The notes under the pieces: generated by a model
Seen by the model: the letters and a program-made list of their open reading frames with translations, nothing else
The model's database searches: none
Told to the model about the DNA's origin: nothing
Translations under genes and position numbers: made by a program
Part shown: positions 1-14,769 of the stretch, piece after piece
How the letters are laid out: each line of letters opens with the position of its first letter
Numbering within the stretch: position 1 is the first letter of the stretch
Source: Gammaproteobacteria bacterium
GTDB taxonomy: Bacteria; Pseudomonadota; Gammaproteobacteria; Steroidobacterales; Steroidobacteraceae
Length of the DNA: 32,101 bases
Assembly: GCA_030040575.1 (NCBI GenBank)
Contig: JASHTK010000314.1
Span: 1-32,101, forward strand
Direction: 5' to 3'

Positions 1-40
1 CCGCATCGCGTGACGGTGCTCGCCGATACCGCGCTGCGCG
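1..40. repeat. Inverted copy of an atpC segment at the window edge
   Basis: The first 40 bases are the exact reverse complement of 238-277, which lies inside atpC. After base 40 the match stops, apart from a 4-base slip that realigns GGAC. No normal downstream gene (glmU is common after atpC) is visible in 1-73. A perfect short inverted copy at the very end of a sequence is typical of a fold-back assembly or amplification artefact. A real inverted duplication cannot be excluded from this window. Confidence 0.85.
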
Positions 41-73
41 GGACGCATGGCGGACGGCGGGGCGCACGGCGGA

Positions 74-496
74 TCAGCCGCGGATCTTGCGGAGCCGCTC
101 GACGACCTTCAGCAGCGCGACGGCGCGCTCGAGCTCCGCGAGCGCCTTCGCCTGGTCGATCTTGTCCGACTTCGAGCGGAGCGTCTCCTCGGCGCGCTGC
201 TTGGCGGCCTGGGCGGCCGCCTCGTCGATGTCCCGCGCGCGCAGCGCGGTATCGGCGAGCACCGTCACGCGATGCGGCTGCACCTCGAGCGCGCCGCCGC
301 CGACGTAGAACGGTTGCTCCCCGCCTTCCGGCGGCTGCACTCTCACCTCGCCGGGCTTGAGCATCGTGAGGAGCGGCGCATGCCGCGGCAGGATGCCGAT
401 CTCGCCCTGCGAGGCCGGCACGAACACCATGCGCGCGGGCCCCGAGAAGATCTCGCCCTCCGCGCTCACGATATCGACCTGGATGGTATCCGTCAT
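74..496 (-). CDS. atpC: F1 ATP synthase subunit epsilon
   Basis: The 140-residue product is the epsilon subunit of the F1 central stalk, which couples rotation to catalysis and inhibits ATP hydrolysis. The N-terminal beta-sandwich is recognisable (VDIVSAEGEIFSGPA, then GEIGILPRHAPLLTML). A charged helical C-terminal part from about residue 90 corresponds to the inhibitory helices. Length is normal for the family. It is the last gene of the atp operon, 89 bases after atpD. Part of its sequence (238-277) is repeated in inverted form at 1-40, so its downstream flank should be treated with caution. Confidence 0.97.
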   Translation of the reverse strand: MTDTIQVDIVSAEGEIFSGPARMVFVPASQGEIGILPRHAPLLTMLKPGEVRVQPPEGGEQPFYVGGGALEVQPHRVTVLADTALRARDIDEAAAQAAKQRAEETLRSKSDKIDQAKALAELERAVALLKVVERLRKIRG

Positions 497-585
497 GGAT
501 CTCCCCGGAGCGTTCCGCGCCGCCTCCTCGAGCCGAGGCTCGATCCGCCGGCCCTGACCCGTCGGTTGCGGCGCGCGGCGCGCGC

Positions 586-4485
<3,900 letters not shown>

Positions 4486-4541
4486 GATGGAGTCTTCCTC
4501 GCTCGATTCTTGCCGCCGCGGCCGGCCGGGCCGCCGCTCCG

Positions 4542-5075
4542 TCAGCTCGTGAGCTCGTACGCCAGGCGCTCGAGCTTCGCGCGCAGCGAGCCGTCGATCA
4601 CCAGGTCCCCCGCGCGCAGCACCGCGCCGCCGATGAGGCCCGGATCGGTCAGGCAGCTGAGCCTCACCCGGCGCTTCAGGCGCCGGGCGAGCGCCTCGCT
4701 CAGGCGGCGCCGCTGGGCCTCATCGAGCGCGGTCGCGGAGGTGATCGTCACGTCCGCCACCCCCTCCGCCTCGTCCTTGAGCCCAGCGAACATCGCCGCG
4801 ATCTCGGGAACATAGCCGAGACGGTGGTTCTCCGCGAGCGCGGCGACGAAGTTGCGGCCGGGCTCCCCGAGCTCGGGCCCGGCGATTCCGGTCACGAGCC
4901 GGGCGAGCTCCCCCGGCGTCACGCTCGGGTCGTCGAGCAGCCGCTGCACGCGCGGATCGCGCACGACCGCGGCCGCGAGGCTGAGCCCGCGAGACCATGC
5001 CTCGAGACGGCCGCTCTCGCGCGCATCCTCGAAGGCGGCCTTGGCGTAGGGTCGAGCGATCGTCTTGTCCGTCAT
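4542..5075 (-). CDS. atpH: F1 ATP synthase subunit delta
   Basis: The 177-residue delta subunit sits on top of F1 and joins it to the b-subunit stator. The N-terminal helical domain begins [18 protein letters not shown], and the C-terminal part ends with the conserved pattern [30 protein letters not shown]. Length and operon position, between atpF (16-base gap) and atpA, are normal. It starts with ATG at 5075. Confidence 0.97.
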   Translation of the reverse strand: MTDKTIARPYAKAAFEDARESGRLEAWSRGLSLAAAVVRDPRVQRLLDDPSVTPGELARLVTGIAGPELGEPGRNFVAALAENHRLGYVPEIAAMFAGLKDEAEGVADVTITSATALDEAQRRRLSEALARRLKRRVRLSCLTDPGLIGGAVLRAGDLVIDGSLRAKLERLAYELTS

Positions 5076-5091
5076 GAGCGAGTCCCGCGCC

Positions 5092-5562
5092 TCAGATCTG
5101 CGCCACGAGCTTCTCGATCAGGTCGGCGTGGGTGCGCGCATCGATCTCCCGCTCGAGCAGCTTCGCGGCCGTCTCCACCGCGAGCTGCGCGATGTCGCGC
5201 CGGAGGCTGTCGCGCGCCTGCGTCGCCTCGAGCTCGATCTGCTGCTGTGCGGCGGCGAGCAGCCGCTGCCCCTCGGCCGAGGCGGCGCTCTTCGCGTGCT
5301 CCAAGAGCTCGTTCGCCCGCCGCTGCGCCTGCTCGATGATCTGGTGCGCGCGCTCGCGCGCCTCCTGCATCACGGCGTCCGCCTTCCGCTCCGCCTGCGC
5401 GAGGTCCTGCTGGCCCTTCTCCGCCGCTGCAAGCCCGAGCGCGATCTTGCGCGAACGCTCCTCCATGGGACCGAGGATCATCGGCCAGAGGAATCGCATC
5501 GTGATCCACACGAGGATCGCGAACACGATCATCTGGATGATGAGCGTCAGGTTGATGTTCAC
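5092..5562 (-). CDS. atpF: Fo ATP synthase subunit b
   Basis: The 156-residue b subunit is the peripheral stalk. A single N-terminal membrane helix (MNINLTLIIQMIVFAILVW) is followed by a long charged coiled coil rich in Ala, Glu, Gln and Arg to the C-terminus. The length equals that of E. coli b. There is only one b gene, so a homodimeric stalk is expected, unlike the b/b' systems of photosynthetic bacteria. Confidence 0.97.
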   Translation of the reverse strand: MNINLTLIIQMIVFAILVWITMRFLWPMILGPMEERSRKIALGLAAAEKGQQDLAQAERKADAVMQEARERAHQIIEQAQRRANELLEHAKSAASAEGQRLLAAAQQQIELEATQARDSLRRDIAQLAVETAAKLLEREIDARTHADLIEKLVAQI

Positions 5563-5650
5563 TCGCGTCTCCTGCGAATACGCTGTGCGGCGACTCGGCG
5601 CGCATCCTCGACCTGCGAGGCGGCGCGGGCCCGCGAGGCCGCAGCGCGCC

Positions 5651-7333
<1,683 letters not shown>

Positions 7334-7338
<5 letters not shown>

Positions 7339-7373
7339 GCTCTGAGCCCCAGGAGTCCACGCTCGAGCGTGTC
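7334..7373 (-). promoter_or_regulatory. Inverted repeat covering the proposed atpI start
   Basis: GACACGCTC at 7334-7342 is the reverse complement of GAGCGTGTC at 7365-7373. The spacer itself contains part of a 14-bp palindrome, CACGCTCGAGCGTG (7358-7371). In the minus-strand transcript this could fold into a hairpin that holds the GTG at 7336-7338. It may limit atpI translation, or it may mean that the real atpI start is further downstream. Confidence 0.4.
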
Positions 7374-7512
7374 ACGCAAAGTCGTGGGTGCTCGCCGCCG
7401 GGCCGCGCTCTTACGGAAACCGCTTCGCGCCGCGAAGAGAAGGAAGAGGAAGGGGCCCGGCTTTTACTTTATCCGACGGACACTTACGTGACCCGTGCGG
7501 CAAAGCGGCGGA

Positions 7513-7518
7513 ATTATA
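7513..7518 (-). promoter_or_regulatory. Candidate -10 element for the atp operon
   Basis: On the minus strand the sequence reads TATAAT exactly, inside the 230-base gap between parB and atpI. No convincing -35 hexamer is found 16-18 bases upstream (AGCCTT or TAGCCT). If used, transcription would start near 7506, giving a leader of about 170 nt before atpI. The rest of this gap contains no gene and no clear parB terminator. Confidence 0.45.
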
Positions 7519-7568
7519 GAGAGGCCCGGTCGAAAAGGCTACCCGCTCATGGCGAGACTGTGCGGCCG

Positions 7569-8474
7569 TTAATGAAAGTGGGCGAGGATGCCCTCGAGCT
7601 CATCGAGGCTGTTGTAGTCCACGACGAGCCTGCCCTTGCCCGAGCTCGAGTGGCGGATCGCGACCTGGGCGCCGAGCTTCTCGGCGAGCTCCCGCTCGAG
7701 GCGGAGCACGTCCGGATCGCCCGACCCGGAGCCATCGGACGCCGGTGCCGGCTTGGCGGGCCCGAGCATCCGGCGCACGATCGCCTCGGTCTCCCGCACC
7801 GAGATGCGCTTCCTCGCGATGAACGCGCCCACCTCCGCCTGCTGGCGCCGCCCGGGCAGCGCGAGCAGCGCCCGCGCGTGACCCATCTCGAGCTCGCGCT
7901 TCTCGAGGAGCGCGGCGATCTCCGGCGCGAGATCGAGGAGGCGCAGCAGGTTGCTCACGGCCGCGCGCGAGCGCCCGATCGCATCGGCGGCCTGCTGGTG
8001 GGTCATGCGGAACTCCCGGATGAGCCGGTCGAGCGCTCGCGCCTCCTCGAGCGCATTCAAGTTCTCCCGCTGGATGTTCTCGATGAGCGCGACGGCGATC
8101 GCCGTCTCATCGGGAATGTGCCGGATCACGGCGGGAATCTCGGTGAGCCCGGCCATTTGTGCAGCGCGCCAGCGCCGCTCGCCGGCGATGATCTCGTACC
8201 GTGTCTCGTGCGGCCGTGCGCCGTCGAGGGGCCGCACGACGATCGGCTGCACCACCCCTTGAGCCTTGATCGAGTCGGCGAGCTCCTGCAGCGATTCCGG
8301 CCGCATGTCCACCCGCGGCTGGTAGCGGCCGCGTTGCAGCCGGTCGAGGGGGAGCCTCGCGAGCTCCTCCGCCGCCGCGGGCGGAGCACCCGGGACGCTC
8401 GCGGCGGAGCGGCCCATGGACGGGCCCATCAGCGCCTCGAGCCCGCGGCCGAGGCTAGGCTTCTTCTGCATCAT
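7569..8474 (-). CDS. parB: Chromosome partitioning protein ParB
   Basis: The 301-residue product is the centromere-binding CTPase-clamp protein that spreads from parS sites and works with ParA. The CTP-binding box is present as AGERRWRAAQ (GERRWRA at residues 98-104), followed by ENIQRENLNALEEARAL and the helix-turn-helix region MTHQQAADAIGRSRAAVSNLLRLLDL. The C-terminal dimerisation segment is present. It begins ATGATG nine bases after parA, so the two are co-transcribed. I found no good parS site in the window. Confidence 0.97.
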   Translation of the reverse strand: MMQKKPSLGRGLEALMGPSMGRSAASVPGAPPAAAEELARLPLDRLQRGRYQPRVDMRPESLQELADSIKAQGVVQPIVVRPLDGARPHETRYEIIAGERRWRAAQMAGLTEIPAVIRHIPDETAIAVALIENIQRENLNALEEARALDRLIREFRMTHQQAADAIGRSRAAVSNLLRLLDLAPEIAALLEKRELEMGHARALLALPGRRQQAEVGAFIARKRISVRETEAIVRRMLGPAKPAPASDGSGSGDPDVLRLERELAEKLGAQVAIRHSSSGKGRLVVDYNSLDELEGILAHFH

Positions 8475-8483
8475 GGCCGCCGA

Positions 8484-9332
8484 TCATAGCGAAATCCCGC
8501 CGCCGTCCGCGCGACCGCCGGGTGCGCGATCGCTCGGCGCGCGCAGCGACGCGTCGAGCTGCTCCTCCTCCTCGCGGCGGATCATCTCGCCGGCGAGCGC
8601 GAGATAAGCGAGCGCGCCGCGCGAGTCCTTGTCGTGAAAGAGCACGGGCTTGCCGAACGAGGGCGCCTCGGCGAGTCGGACGTTGCGCGGAATGACCGTG
8701 CGAAACACCTTGTTCGGAAAGTGCAGGAGCAGCTGCGCGCTCACCTCGTTCGCGAGGTTGTTCCTCGGGTCGAACATCGTGCGCAGGATCCCTTCGATCT
8801 CCAGGGTGGAGTTCGCCGCGGCGCGGATCTGCTCGATCGTCGCGACCAGCGCCGAGAGGCCCTCGAGCGCGTAGTACTCGCATTGCATCGGGATGAGCAC
8901 GCTGTCGGCGGCGACGAGGGCGTTCACCGTCAGCATGTTGAGCGCCGGAGGCGTATCGATCAGGACTACGTCGAACGACTCGCGCAGCGGCTGCAGCGCC
9001 TGGCGCAGCTTGCCCTCGCGTCCCACGGTCATGGTGAGCAGGCGCACCTCCGCGGCGGTGAGGTCCTGGTTGGCGGGCGAGAGCCGGAAGCCCGCGGGCT
9101 CAATGTTGAGCAGGCCGCTCGCCATCTCCGCCTCGCCGAGCAGCGCTTCGCAGCTGCCGCGCTCGATCTGCGTCTTGTCGACTCCGCAGCCCATCGTCGC
9201 GTTGCCCTGCGGATCGAGATCGACGAGCAGCATCCGCCGCTTGGTCGCGGCAAGCGAGGCGGCGAGATTCACCGCGGTGGTGGTCTTGCCCACGCCGCCC
9301 TTCTGGTTGGCGATCGCGATGACGCGCTTCAT
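8484..9332 (-). CDS. parA: Chromosome partitioning ATPase ParA (Soj)
   Basis: The 282-residue ParA/MinD-family ATPase binds DNA non-specifically in its ATP state and moves ParB-parS complexes. The deviant Walker A motif KGGVGKTT is at residues 11-18, with LLVDLDPQGNAT (Walker A') and VLIDTPPAL (Walker B) following. The frame stays open to 9938, but the start is the ATG at 9330-9332 (MKRVIAIANQKGG), where family homology starts. Upstream sequence is rsmG in another frame. The C-terminal tail is Arg/Gly-rich and not conserved. Confidence 0.97.
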   Translation of the reverse strand: MKRVIAIANQKGGVGKTTTAVNLAASLAATKRRMLLVDLDPQGNATMGCGVDKTQIERGSCEALLGEAEMASGLLNIEPAGFRLSPANQDLTAAEVRLLTMTVGREGKLRQALQPLRESFDVVLIDTPPALNMLTVNALVAADSVLIPMQCEYYALEGLSALVATIEQIRAAANSTLEIEGILRTMFDPRNNLANEVSAQLLLHFPNKVFRTVIPRNVRLAEAPSFGKPVLFHDKDSRGALAYLALAGEMIRREEEEQLDASLRAPSDRAPGGRADGGGISL

Positions 9333-9412
9333 GGCGGGGATAGTATCGGGCCTCGGCGGGCCCGTGGGTACCGGCGCGTGCGGGCCGCATCGCGGCTCGG
9401 CGAGCCGAGCGA

Positions 9413-10069
9413 TCAGGGGTTCCGGCACTCGGCAATGATCAGATGCCGCTCCTCGGCGAGGCCGGGCACCTTGAGCGGCCGAACGCCGACGATGCGCCAG
9501 GGCGGCTCCACGGCGGCGAGCTCGCCGGCCGGGTGGCGGCCCTTCATGGCGAGCACGCGTGTCCCGGGGCCGCAGAGGCCCTGGACCTTCGCAAGCAGCT
9601 CGGGCAGCGCCGCGAAGGCGCGCGCGGTGACGGTGTCGAAGGGCCGGTCGGGGCGCATCTGCTCGACACGCGCGTGGGCGACCGTCACGTTCGCGAGCGC
9701 GAGCGCGCGCGCTGCATGCGCGAGGAAGCGGGCCTTCTTGCCGCTCGAGTCGATGAGCGTGAAGCGCCGCTCGGGGCTCACGAGGGCGAGCGGCAGACCC
9801 GGAAAGCCCGCGCCGGCCCCCACGTCCGCGACGCTGTCGCCCCTCACCTCCTCGTGAATCGACAGGCTGTCGAGCAGGTGCCGGGTGAGCATCGGCTCGC
9901 GCTCCCGGATCGCGGTGAGGCTGTACGCCCTGCTCCACGCCGTGAGCTCATCGAGCAGGCGCTGCAGCCGCTCCGCGGCGGCGTCGGTGAGCGCGACGTT
10001 GAGGAGCCGCGCGCGCTCGATGAGCTGCGCCCGCTCGGTGAGGCGCGTGCGCTCGTCCGCGCCGCTCAC
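9413..10069 (-). CDS. rsmG: 16S rRNA (guanine-N7) methyltransferase RsmG
   Basis: The 218-residue SAM-dependent enzyme methylates G527 of 16S rRNA. The N-terminal part has WSRAYSLTAIRE and HLLDSLS, and the SAM-binding glycine loop DVGAGAGFPGLPLAL includes residues 84-91. These features identify RsmG (GidB). The start is GTG at 10067-10069, overlapping the prpD stop in GTGA, so translation is probably coupled to prpD. In most gammaproteobacteria rsmG follows mnmG; here prpD takes that position. parA follows after 80 bases. Confidence 0.96.
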   Translation of the reverse strand: MSGADERTRLTERAQLIERARLLNVALTDAAAERLQRLLDELTAWSRAYSLTAIREREPMLTRHLLDSLSIHEEVRGDSVADVGAGAGFPGLPLALVSPERRFTLIDSSGKKARFLAHAARALALANVTVAHARVEQMRPDRPFDTVTARAFAALPELLAKVQGLCGPGTRVLAMKGRHPAGELAAVEPPWRIVGVRPLKVPGLAEERHLIIAECRNP

Positions 10070-11541
10070 GTGCCCCCGTTCGTGACGAGGGCGGCCATCA
10101 GCTCGTTCACGGGCAGGGCATCGAGCCTCACCGGATCGGCGAACAGCCCCTGGATGCGCTCGCTCTGCCGCGGCGCAAAGCGCCGCGCGACCGCGCCCCG
10201 GAACTTCTCGAGGAGCAGCGGCAGCCCTTCCGCCCGGCGCCGGCGGTGGCCGATCGGGTACTCGACCTCGACGCGCGCGGTGGCGGTGCCGTCGCGGAAG
10301 AACACCTGCACCGCGTTACCGATGGAGCGCCTCTCGGGGTCGTAGTAGTCCTGCGTGAACCGCGGATTCTCGCGGACCTGCGTGCGGCTGCGCAGCCGGT
10401 CGATGCGCGGGTCGGCGGCGATCGCGTCCTCGTAGTCCTCCGCCGTCAGCCGGCCGAGGATGAGCGGCACCGCGACCATGTACTGGATGCAGTGGTCGCG
10501 ATCGGCCGGATTGGCGAGCGGGCCCACCTTGTCGATGATGCGCACGCCCGGCTCCTGCGTCTCGATGACGATCCGGTCGATGTCGTCGAGCCGGCTCGCG
10601 ACCTCACGATGCAGCGCGATGGCGCACTCGACGGCGGTCTGGGCGTGAAACTCCGCGGGATAGGCGATCTTGAAGAGCACGTTCTCCATGACGTAGCTGC
10701 CGAAGGGCTGCGGCAGCTCGAGGGCGCCGCCCCCGAGCACCACCGCGTGGAAACCCCACTGCGGCGCGGTGAGGGCCGAGGGATAGCCCATCTCCCCGGC
10801 GAGCGCCATGAGCGCGTGGCGCACGCCGCGGCTCGTCGCGTCCGCGGCCGCCCAGCTCTTGCGCGAGCCCGTGTTCGGCGCGTGGCGATAGGTGCGCAGC
10901 GCGCCGCCGTCGAGCCATGCGTTCGAGACGGCGCTCATCACCTGCTCGCGCGTGCCGCCGAGCATGACGGTCGCGACGGCGGTCGAGGCGACGCGCACCA
11001 GGATCACGTGGTCGAGGCCGCGGCGGTTGAAGCTGTTCGCGAGCGCGAGCACCCCCTGGATCTCGTGCGCCTTGATCATCGCGGTGAGCACCTCGCGCAC
11101 CGTGAGCGGCCCGCGGCCTTCCATCCGGGCCTTGCGGGAGAGGTAGTCGGCGAGGGCGAGCACGGCGCCCAGGTTGTCGGAGGGATGGCCCCACTCCGCC
11201 GCGAGCCAGGTGTCGTTGAAGTCGAGCCAGCGGATCAGCGCGCCGATGTTGAAGGCGGCCTGCACCGGATCGAGCTCGTAGGAGGTGCCGGGCACGCGCG
11301 CGCCCCCGGGCATCACCGCGCCGGGCACGACCGGGCCGAGGAGCTTGGTGCACGCGGGATACTCGAGCGCGCGGAAGGCGCAGGCGAGGGAGTCCATGAG
11401 CCCGTAGCGCGCCGTCTCGTACGCGAGCGCGCTGCGCACGGTGAACTCGCGGGCGTACTCCGCGATGGCGACGAGCAAGGCGTCCGGATCGGGGCGCACG
11501 GCCGATCGGGGATCGGAGGAGGGGTGATCTGGCCCGGACAT
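10066..11541 (-). CDS. prpD: 2-methylcitrate dehydratase PrpD
   Basis: The 491-residue MmgE/PrpD-family enzyme dehydrates 2-methylcitrate in the methylcitrate cycle, which converts propionyl-CoA to pyruvate and succinate. Family segments seen are AAFNIGALIRWLDFNDTWL, EWGHPSDNLGAVLALADY, KAHEIQGVLALANSFN and NTGSRKSWAAADA. Length is close to E. coli PrpD. It starts with ATG at 11539-11541, 33 bases after prpC, and runs into rsmG. The alternative acnD/prpF pair was not seen, so PrpD is the likely dehydratase. Confidence 0.95.
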   Translation of the reverse strand: MSGPDHPSSDPRSAVRPDPDALLVAIAEYAREFTVRSALAYETARYGLMDSLACAFRALEYPACTKLLGPVVPGAVMPGGARVPGTSYELDPVQAAFNIGALIRWLDFNDTWLAAEWGHPSDNLGAVLALADYLSRKARMEGRGPLTVREVLTAMIKAHEIQGVLALANSFNRRGLDHVILVRVASTAVATVMLGGTREQVMSAVSNAWLDGGALRTYRHAPNTGSRKSWAAADATSRGVRHALMALAGEMGYPSALTAPQWGFHAVVLGGGALELPQPFGSYVMENVLFKIAYPAEFHAQTAVECAIALHREVASRLDDIDRIVIETQEPGVRIIDKVGPLANPADRDHCIQYMVAVPLILGRLTAEDYEDAIAADPRIDRLRSRTQVRENPRFTQDYYDPERRSIGNAVQVFFRDGTATARVEVEYPIGHRRRRAEGLPLLLEKFRGAVARRFAPRQSERIQGLFADPVRLDALPVNELMAALVTNGGT

Positions 11542-11574
11542 GATCGGGTCGCCTCGAGGGGACCGCTCGCGCCC

Positions 11575-12726
11575 TCAGCGCTCCCCGAGCGGCACGAACC
11601 TGCGCGGCTCCGGCCCGACGTAGTTCGCGGCGGGGCGGATGATCTTGCCGTCGGCGCGCTGCTCGATCACGTGCGCCGCCCATCCGGTCGTCCGCGCGAT
11701 GACGAACAGAGGCGTGAACATCGCCGTCGGCACCCCCATCAGCCGATAGGACACGGCCGAGTACCAATCGAGGTTCGCGAACATCCGCTTCGCATCGGCC
11801 ATGACGGACTCGATGCGCTCCGCGATGGCGAAGCGCCGCGTATCGCCCGCCTCGCGCGCGAGACGGCCGGCGACCTCCTTGATCACCTGGTTGCGCGGAT
11901 CGGAGATCGTGTAGACCGGGTGGCCGAAGCCGATGACGACTTCGCGCGCCGCAAGACGCGCGCGGATGTCGGCCTCGGCCTCATCGGGGCTGCCGTAGCG
12001 GCTCTGGATCTCGAGCGCGACCTCGTTCGCTCCGCCGTGCTTCGGTCCGCGCAGCGCCCCGATGGCCCCGACGATCGCGGAGTACAGATCGGCGCCCGTG
12101 CCGGCGATCACGCGCGCGGCGAAGGTGGACGCGTTGAGCTCGTGCTCCGCATAGAGGATGAGCGAGGTGTGCATGGCGCGCACCCACGAGGCGGGCGGCG
12201 GACGCCGGTGGAGCAGGTGCAGGAAGTGGCCGCCGATCGAGTCGTCCTCCGTCTCGACGAAGATGCGCTGCCCCGAGTGGCTGTAGTGGTACCAGTACCC
12301 GAGCATCGAGCCGAGCGAGGCGATCAGCCGATCGGCGATCTCGCGCGCGCCGCCGGGCGCGTGATCCTCTCGCTCCGGCAGCAGGCAACCGAGCGTCGAG
12401 ACCGCGGTGCGCAGCACGTCCATCGGATGCGTCGCGGGCGGTAAGCGCTCGAGGACCTCGCGCACGACGGCCGGCAGGCCTCGCAGGGCTCTGAGCTTCG
12501 CCTGATACGCCGCGAGCGCCGCGGCGTCCGGCAGCTCCCCGTGGATGAGCAGGTAGGCGATCTCCTCGAACTGCGCGGCTTGCGCCACCTCCAGGATGTC
12601 GTAGCCGCGGTAGTGCAGGTCGTTGCCCGTCCGCCCGACGGAGCACAGAGCGGTGTTGCCGGCCGGCACGCCCGAGAGCGCGACGGATTTCTTGGGCTTG
12701 AAGGCGCCGGGCGCGGGCTCACTCAT
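11575..12726 (-). CDS. prpC: 2-methylcitrate synthase PrpC
   Basis: The 383-residue citrate-synthase-fold enzyme condenses propionyl-CoA with oxaloacetate. Catalytic residues can be placed at His230 (GPKHGGAN), His269 (GFGHPVY) and Asp320 (ANLDWYSAV). The short length without an N-terminal zinc-binding domain, and the N-terminal segment [20 protein letters not shown], favour methylcitrate synthase over housekeeping GltA, as does its place between prpB and prpD. The ATG at 12724-12726 lies five bases after the prpB stop. The longer open frame upstream is prpB read out of frame. Confidence 0.95.
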   Translation of the reverse strand: MSEPAPGAFKPKKSVALSGVPAGNTALCSVGRTGNDLHYRGYDILEVAQAAQFEEIAYLLIHGELPDAAALAAYQAKLRALRGLPAVVREVLERLPPATHPMDVLRTAVSTLGCLLPEREDHAPGGAREIADRLIASLGSMLGYWYHYSHSGQRIFVETEDDSIGGHFLHLLHRRPPPASWVRAMHTSLILYAEHELNASTFAARVIAGTGADLYSAIVGAIGALRGPKHGGANEVALEIQSRYGSPDEAEADIRARLAAREVVIGFGHPVYTISDPRNQVIKEVAGRLAREAGDTRRFAIAERIESVMADAKRMFANLDWYSAVSYRLMGVPTAMFTPLFVIARTTGWAAHVIEQRADGKIIRPAANYVGPEPRRFVPLGER

Positions 12727-12731
12727 GCGGA

Positions 12732-13625
12732 TCACCCCTGATCGGTTTCGCGGCCGAAGAGTCGATCGAGCTGCTCCTCGTAGGCGTGATAGCCGAGCAC
12801 CCGGTAGAGCTCCTCGCGTGTCTGCATCAGAGGCACGACGCTCTGCTGAGTTCCCTCGCGGCGAATCGCCTCGTAGACGGCGAGCGCCGCCCGGCTCATG
12901 GCGCGGAACGCGGAGAGCGGATACAGGACGAGCCGCACGCCGGCGCTCGCGAGCTCGGCGGTGGTGAAGAGGGGCGTCTTGCCGAATTCGGTGAGGTTCG
13001 CGAGCACCGGCACGCCGGCGCTCGCCGTGAACTGCCGGTACTCCTCGAGGCTCGTCAGCGCCTCGGCGAAGATCATGTCGGCGCCCGCCTCGACATAGGC
13101 CCGCGCGCGCTCGAGAGCGGCTTGCTGACCCTCGACGGCGTGGGCGTCGGTGCGCGCCATGACGACGAGCTCCGAGTCCCCGCGGGCATCCACCGCGGCC
13201 TTGATCCGGTCGATCATCTCCGCGGGGGGCACGAGCGCCTTGCCCGGCCGGTGGCCGCAGCGCTTCGCCTGCACCTGATCCTCGAGGTGCAGCCCGGCCG
13301 CGCCGGCGCGCGCGAGCTCCTTGACCGTGCGCGCGATGTTGAACGCGCCCCCGAAGCCCGTATCCGCATCGACGAGCAGCGGCAGGTCCGCCGCGCCGGT
13401 GATGCGCCGCACGTCCTCGCACACGTCGCCGAGCGTGGTGATGCCGAGGTCCGGCATGCCGAAGGAGGCGTTCGCGACGCCGGCGCCCGAGACGTAGAGG
13501 GCCTTGAACCCGGCCGAGCGCGCGAGGAGCGCAGCGTAGGCGTTGACGACCCCGACGATTTGCAGGGGACGCTCCATCTCGAGCGCTGCGCGCAACCGCG
13601 CCCCGGCGGACGGTGGTGAGGGCAT
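12732..13625 (-). CDS. prpB: 2-methylisocitrate lyase PrpB
   Basis: The 297-residue enzyme of the isocitrate lyase/PEP mutase superfamily cleaves 2-methylisocitrate to pyruvate and succinate. The signature KRCGH is at residues 121-125 with catalytic Cys123, and the Mg-binding DADTGFGG begins at residue 86. I chose the ATG at 13623-13625 ([12 protein letters not shown]), which gives the usual PrpB length; the frame is open to 13841 but the upstream part is Arg/Ser/Pro-rich and unlike PrpB. The ribosome binding site is weak. It is the first gene of prpBCD. No PrpR-type regulator is in the window. Confidence 0.95.
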   Translation of the reverse strand: MPSPPSAGARLRAALEMERPLQIVGVVNAYAALLARSAGFKALYVSGAGVANASFGMPDLGITTLGDVCEDVRRITGAADLPLLVDADTGFGGAFNIARTVKELARAGAAGLHLEDQVQAKRCGHRPGKALVPPAEMIDRIKAAVDARGDSELVVMARTDAHAVEGQQAALERARAYVEAGADMIFAEALTSLEEYRQFTASAGVPVLANLTEFGKTPLFTTAELASAGVRLVLYPLSAFRAMSRAALAVYEAIRREGTQQSVVPLMQTREELYRVLGYHAYEEQLDRLFGRETDQG

Positions 13626-13764
13626 GAGCAAAACCCGCTGGAGAGCCTCAATTCTAACCGCAACGCCCTCGCGGCGGCGAGCGCGGCGAGCAGGGCGAGC
13701 GACGCCGCTCCGCCGGCCCGCCGCTCCGCCGCTCCGCCTCGGCCGGAGGACTCGATCCGACCGC

Positions 13765-14730
13765 TCAGCGTCCCGCGGTGCGGGCGAGCCAGGCGACGAG
13801 ACCCTGCGCATTGAGGTCGAGGTCCTTGCCGAGGATCTCATCGATGCGCGGCTCCGGCAGGGTGATGCCGTGGAGCCGCGCGAGCTCGAGCCACCTCGCG
13901 CGCATCTCGGACCGAATGGCCGCTCCCCGGTTTGCGGCCCCGGCGTGACGGCGGGCGAGGGCGGCGAGCTCGCGGATCTGGGTCTTCAAGGAGGCGGCGA
14001 TCCTCGGGAGCCCCGTGACGCGGCTGTAGTGCATCAGATAGGCGGCCTGCGGCGCGTAGCCGAGCAGCCGGTCGATCGAGGCGATGAGCTGCTCCGGATC
14101 GAACTGGGTGGGGGTCGTCGTCGGCACGACGAACGCTCCGGCGGCGGTGTCGAGCTCGCGGTACGACAGCCCGAGCGTATCGCCCGTGAACACGTTCGCG
14201 TACATCGCATCGACGATGCAATAGTGGTGCATCGCGTGCCCCGGCGTGTCGATCAGCAGGAGCTCGCGCCCCGCGAAATCGACGCGCTGCCCGTCCTTCA
14301 TGAGACTCATGCGCTCGGGTGGGATCGGCACGAGATCGCCGTAGAGCTCGCGGTAGAGCGTCGCGCCGTACACGGCCGTCGATGCCGCGATGAGCCTCGT
14401 CGGATCGGCGAGGTGCGGGGCGCCGCGGGGGTGGACGATGGCGCGCGCGCTCGGCAGCTCGCGCAGCAGCGCGCCGGCGCCTCCCGCGTGATCCAGGTGC
14501 ACGTGGGTGAGGAGCACCAGGTCGACCGCGCTGCGGGCGACGCCGAGCATCTCGAGCGCCGCGAGCAGGCGCGGCACCGAATGATTGGTTCCCACGTCGA
14601 CGAACGCCGCGCGGCCGCCGTGCTCGATCAGGTGCGCCGCCGCGAGACCGGGGCGGATGTAATCCGTGTCCACCGCGGTGATGCCGTGCGGATGGCGAGT
14701 GAGAGTCGCTTGCAGCATTCGACCCGTCAT
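13765..14730 (-). CDS. Metallo-beta-lactamase-fold hydrolase
   Basis: The 321-residue protein has the complete metal-binding set of the family: [10 protein letters not shown] (HxHxDH), the His in [10 protein letters not shown], the Asp in FTGDTLGL and a later His in [10 protein letters not shown]. No signal peptide is seen, so it is probably cytoplasmic. The substrate cannot be assigned. The start is either ATG 14728-14730 (MTGRMLQ) or ATG 14716-14718 (MLQATLTRH). The gene is divergent from the S9 peptidase with only about 40 bases between the starts, and lies 139 bases upstream of prpB on the same strand. A link to propionate metabolism is possible but not shown. Confidence 0.9.
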   Translation of the reverse strand: MTGRMLQATLTRHPHGITAVDTDYIRPGLAAAHLIEHGGRAAFVDVGTNHSVPRLLAALEMLGVARSAVDLVLLTHVHLDHAGGAGALLRELPSARAIVHPRGAPHLADPTRLIAASTAVYGATLYRELYGDLVPIPPERMSLMKDGQRVDFAGRELLLIDTPGHAMHHYCIVDAMYANVFTGDTLGLSYRELDTAAGAFVVPTTTPTQFDPEQLIASIDRLLGYAPQAAYLMHYSRVTGLPRIAASLKTQIRELAALARRHAGAANRGAAIRSEMRARWLELARLHGITLPEPRIDEILGKDLDLNAQGLVAWLARTAGR

Positions 14731-14769
14731 AGTAAGAGAACGATACCGTTGTTGCACCACAAGTCCCTC

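Noticed and set aside
9333-9938. N-terminal extension of parA to 484 codons
   Set aside because: The extra sequence is rsmG read out of frame. ParA homology starts at the ATG at 9332.
13700-13750. CCGCTCCGC-like tandem repeats upstream of prpB
   Set aside because: The copies are short and irregular, and within the expectation for a very GC-rich spacer. No array or binding pattern is evident.
13543-14769. N-terminal extension of the S9 peptidase frame
   Set aside because: It is antisense to the metallo-hydrolase gene, and the signal peptide begins at the ATG at 14770.
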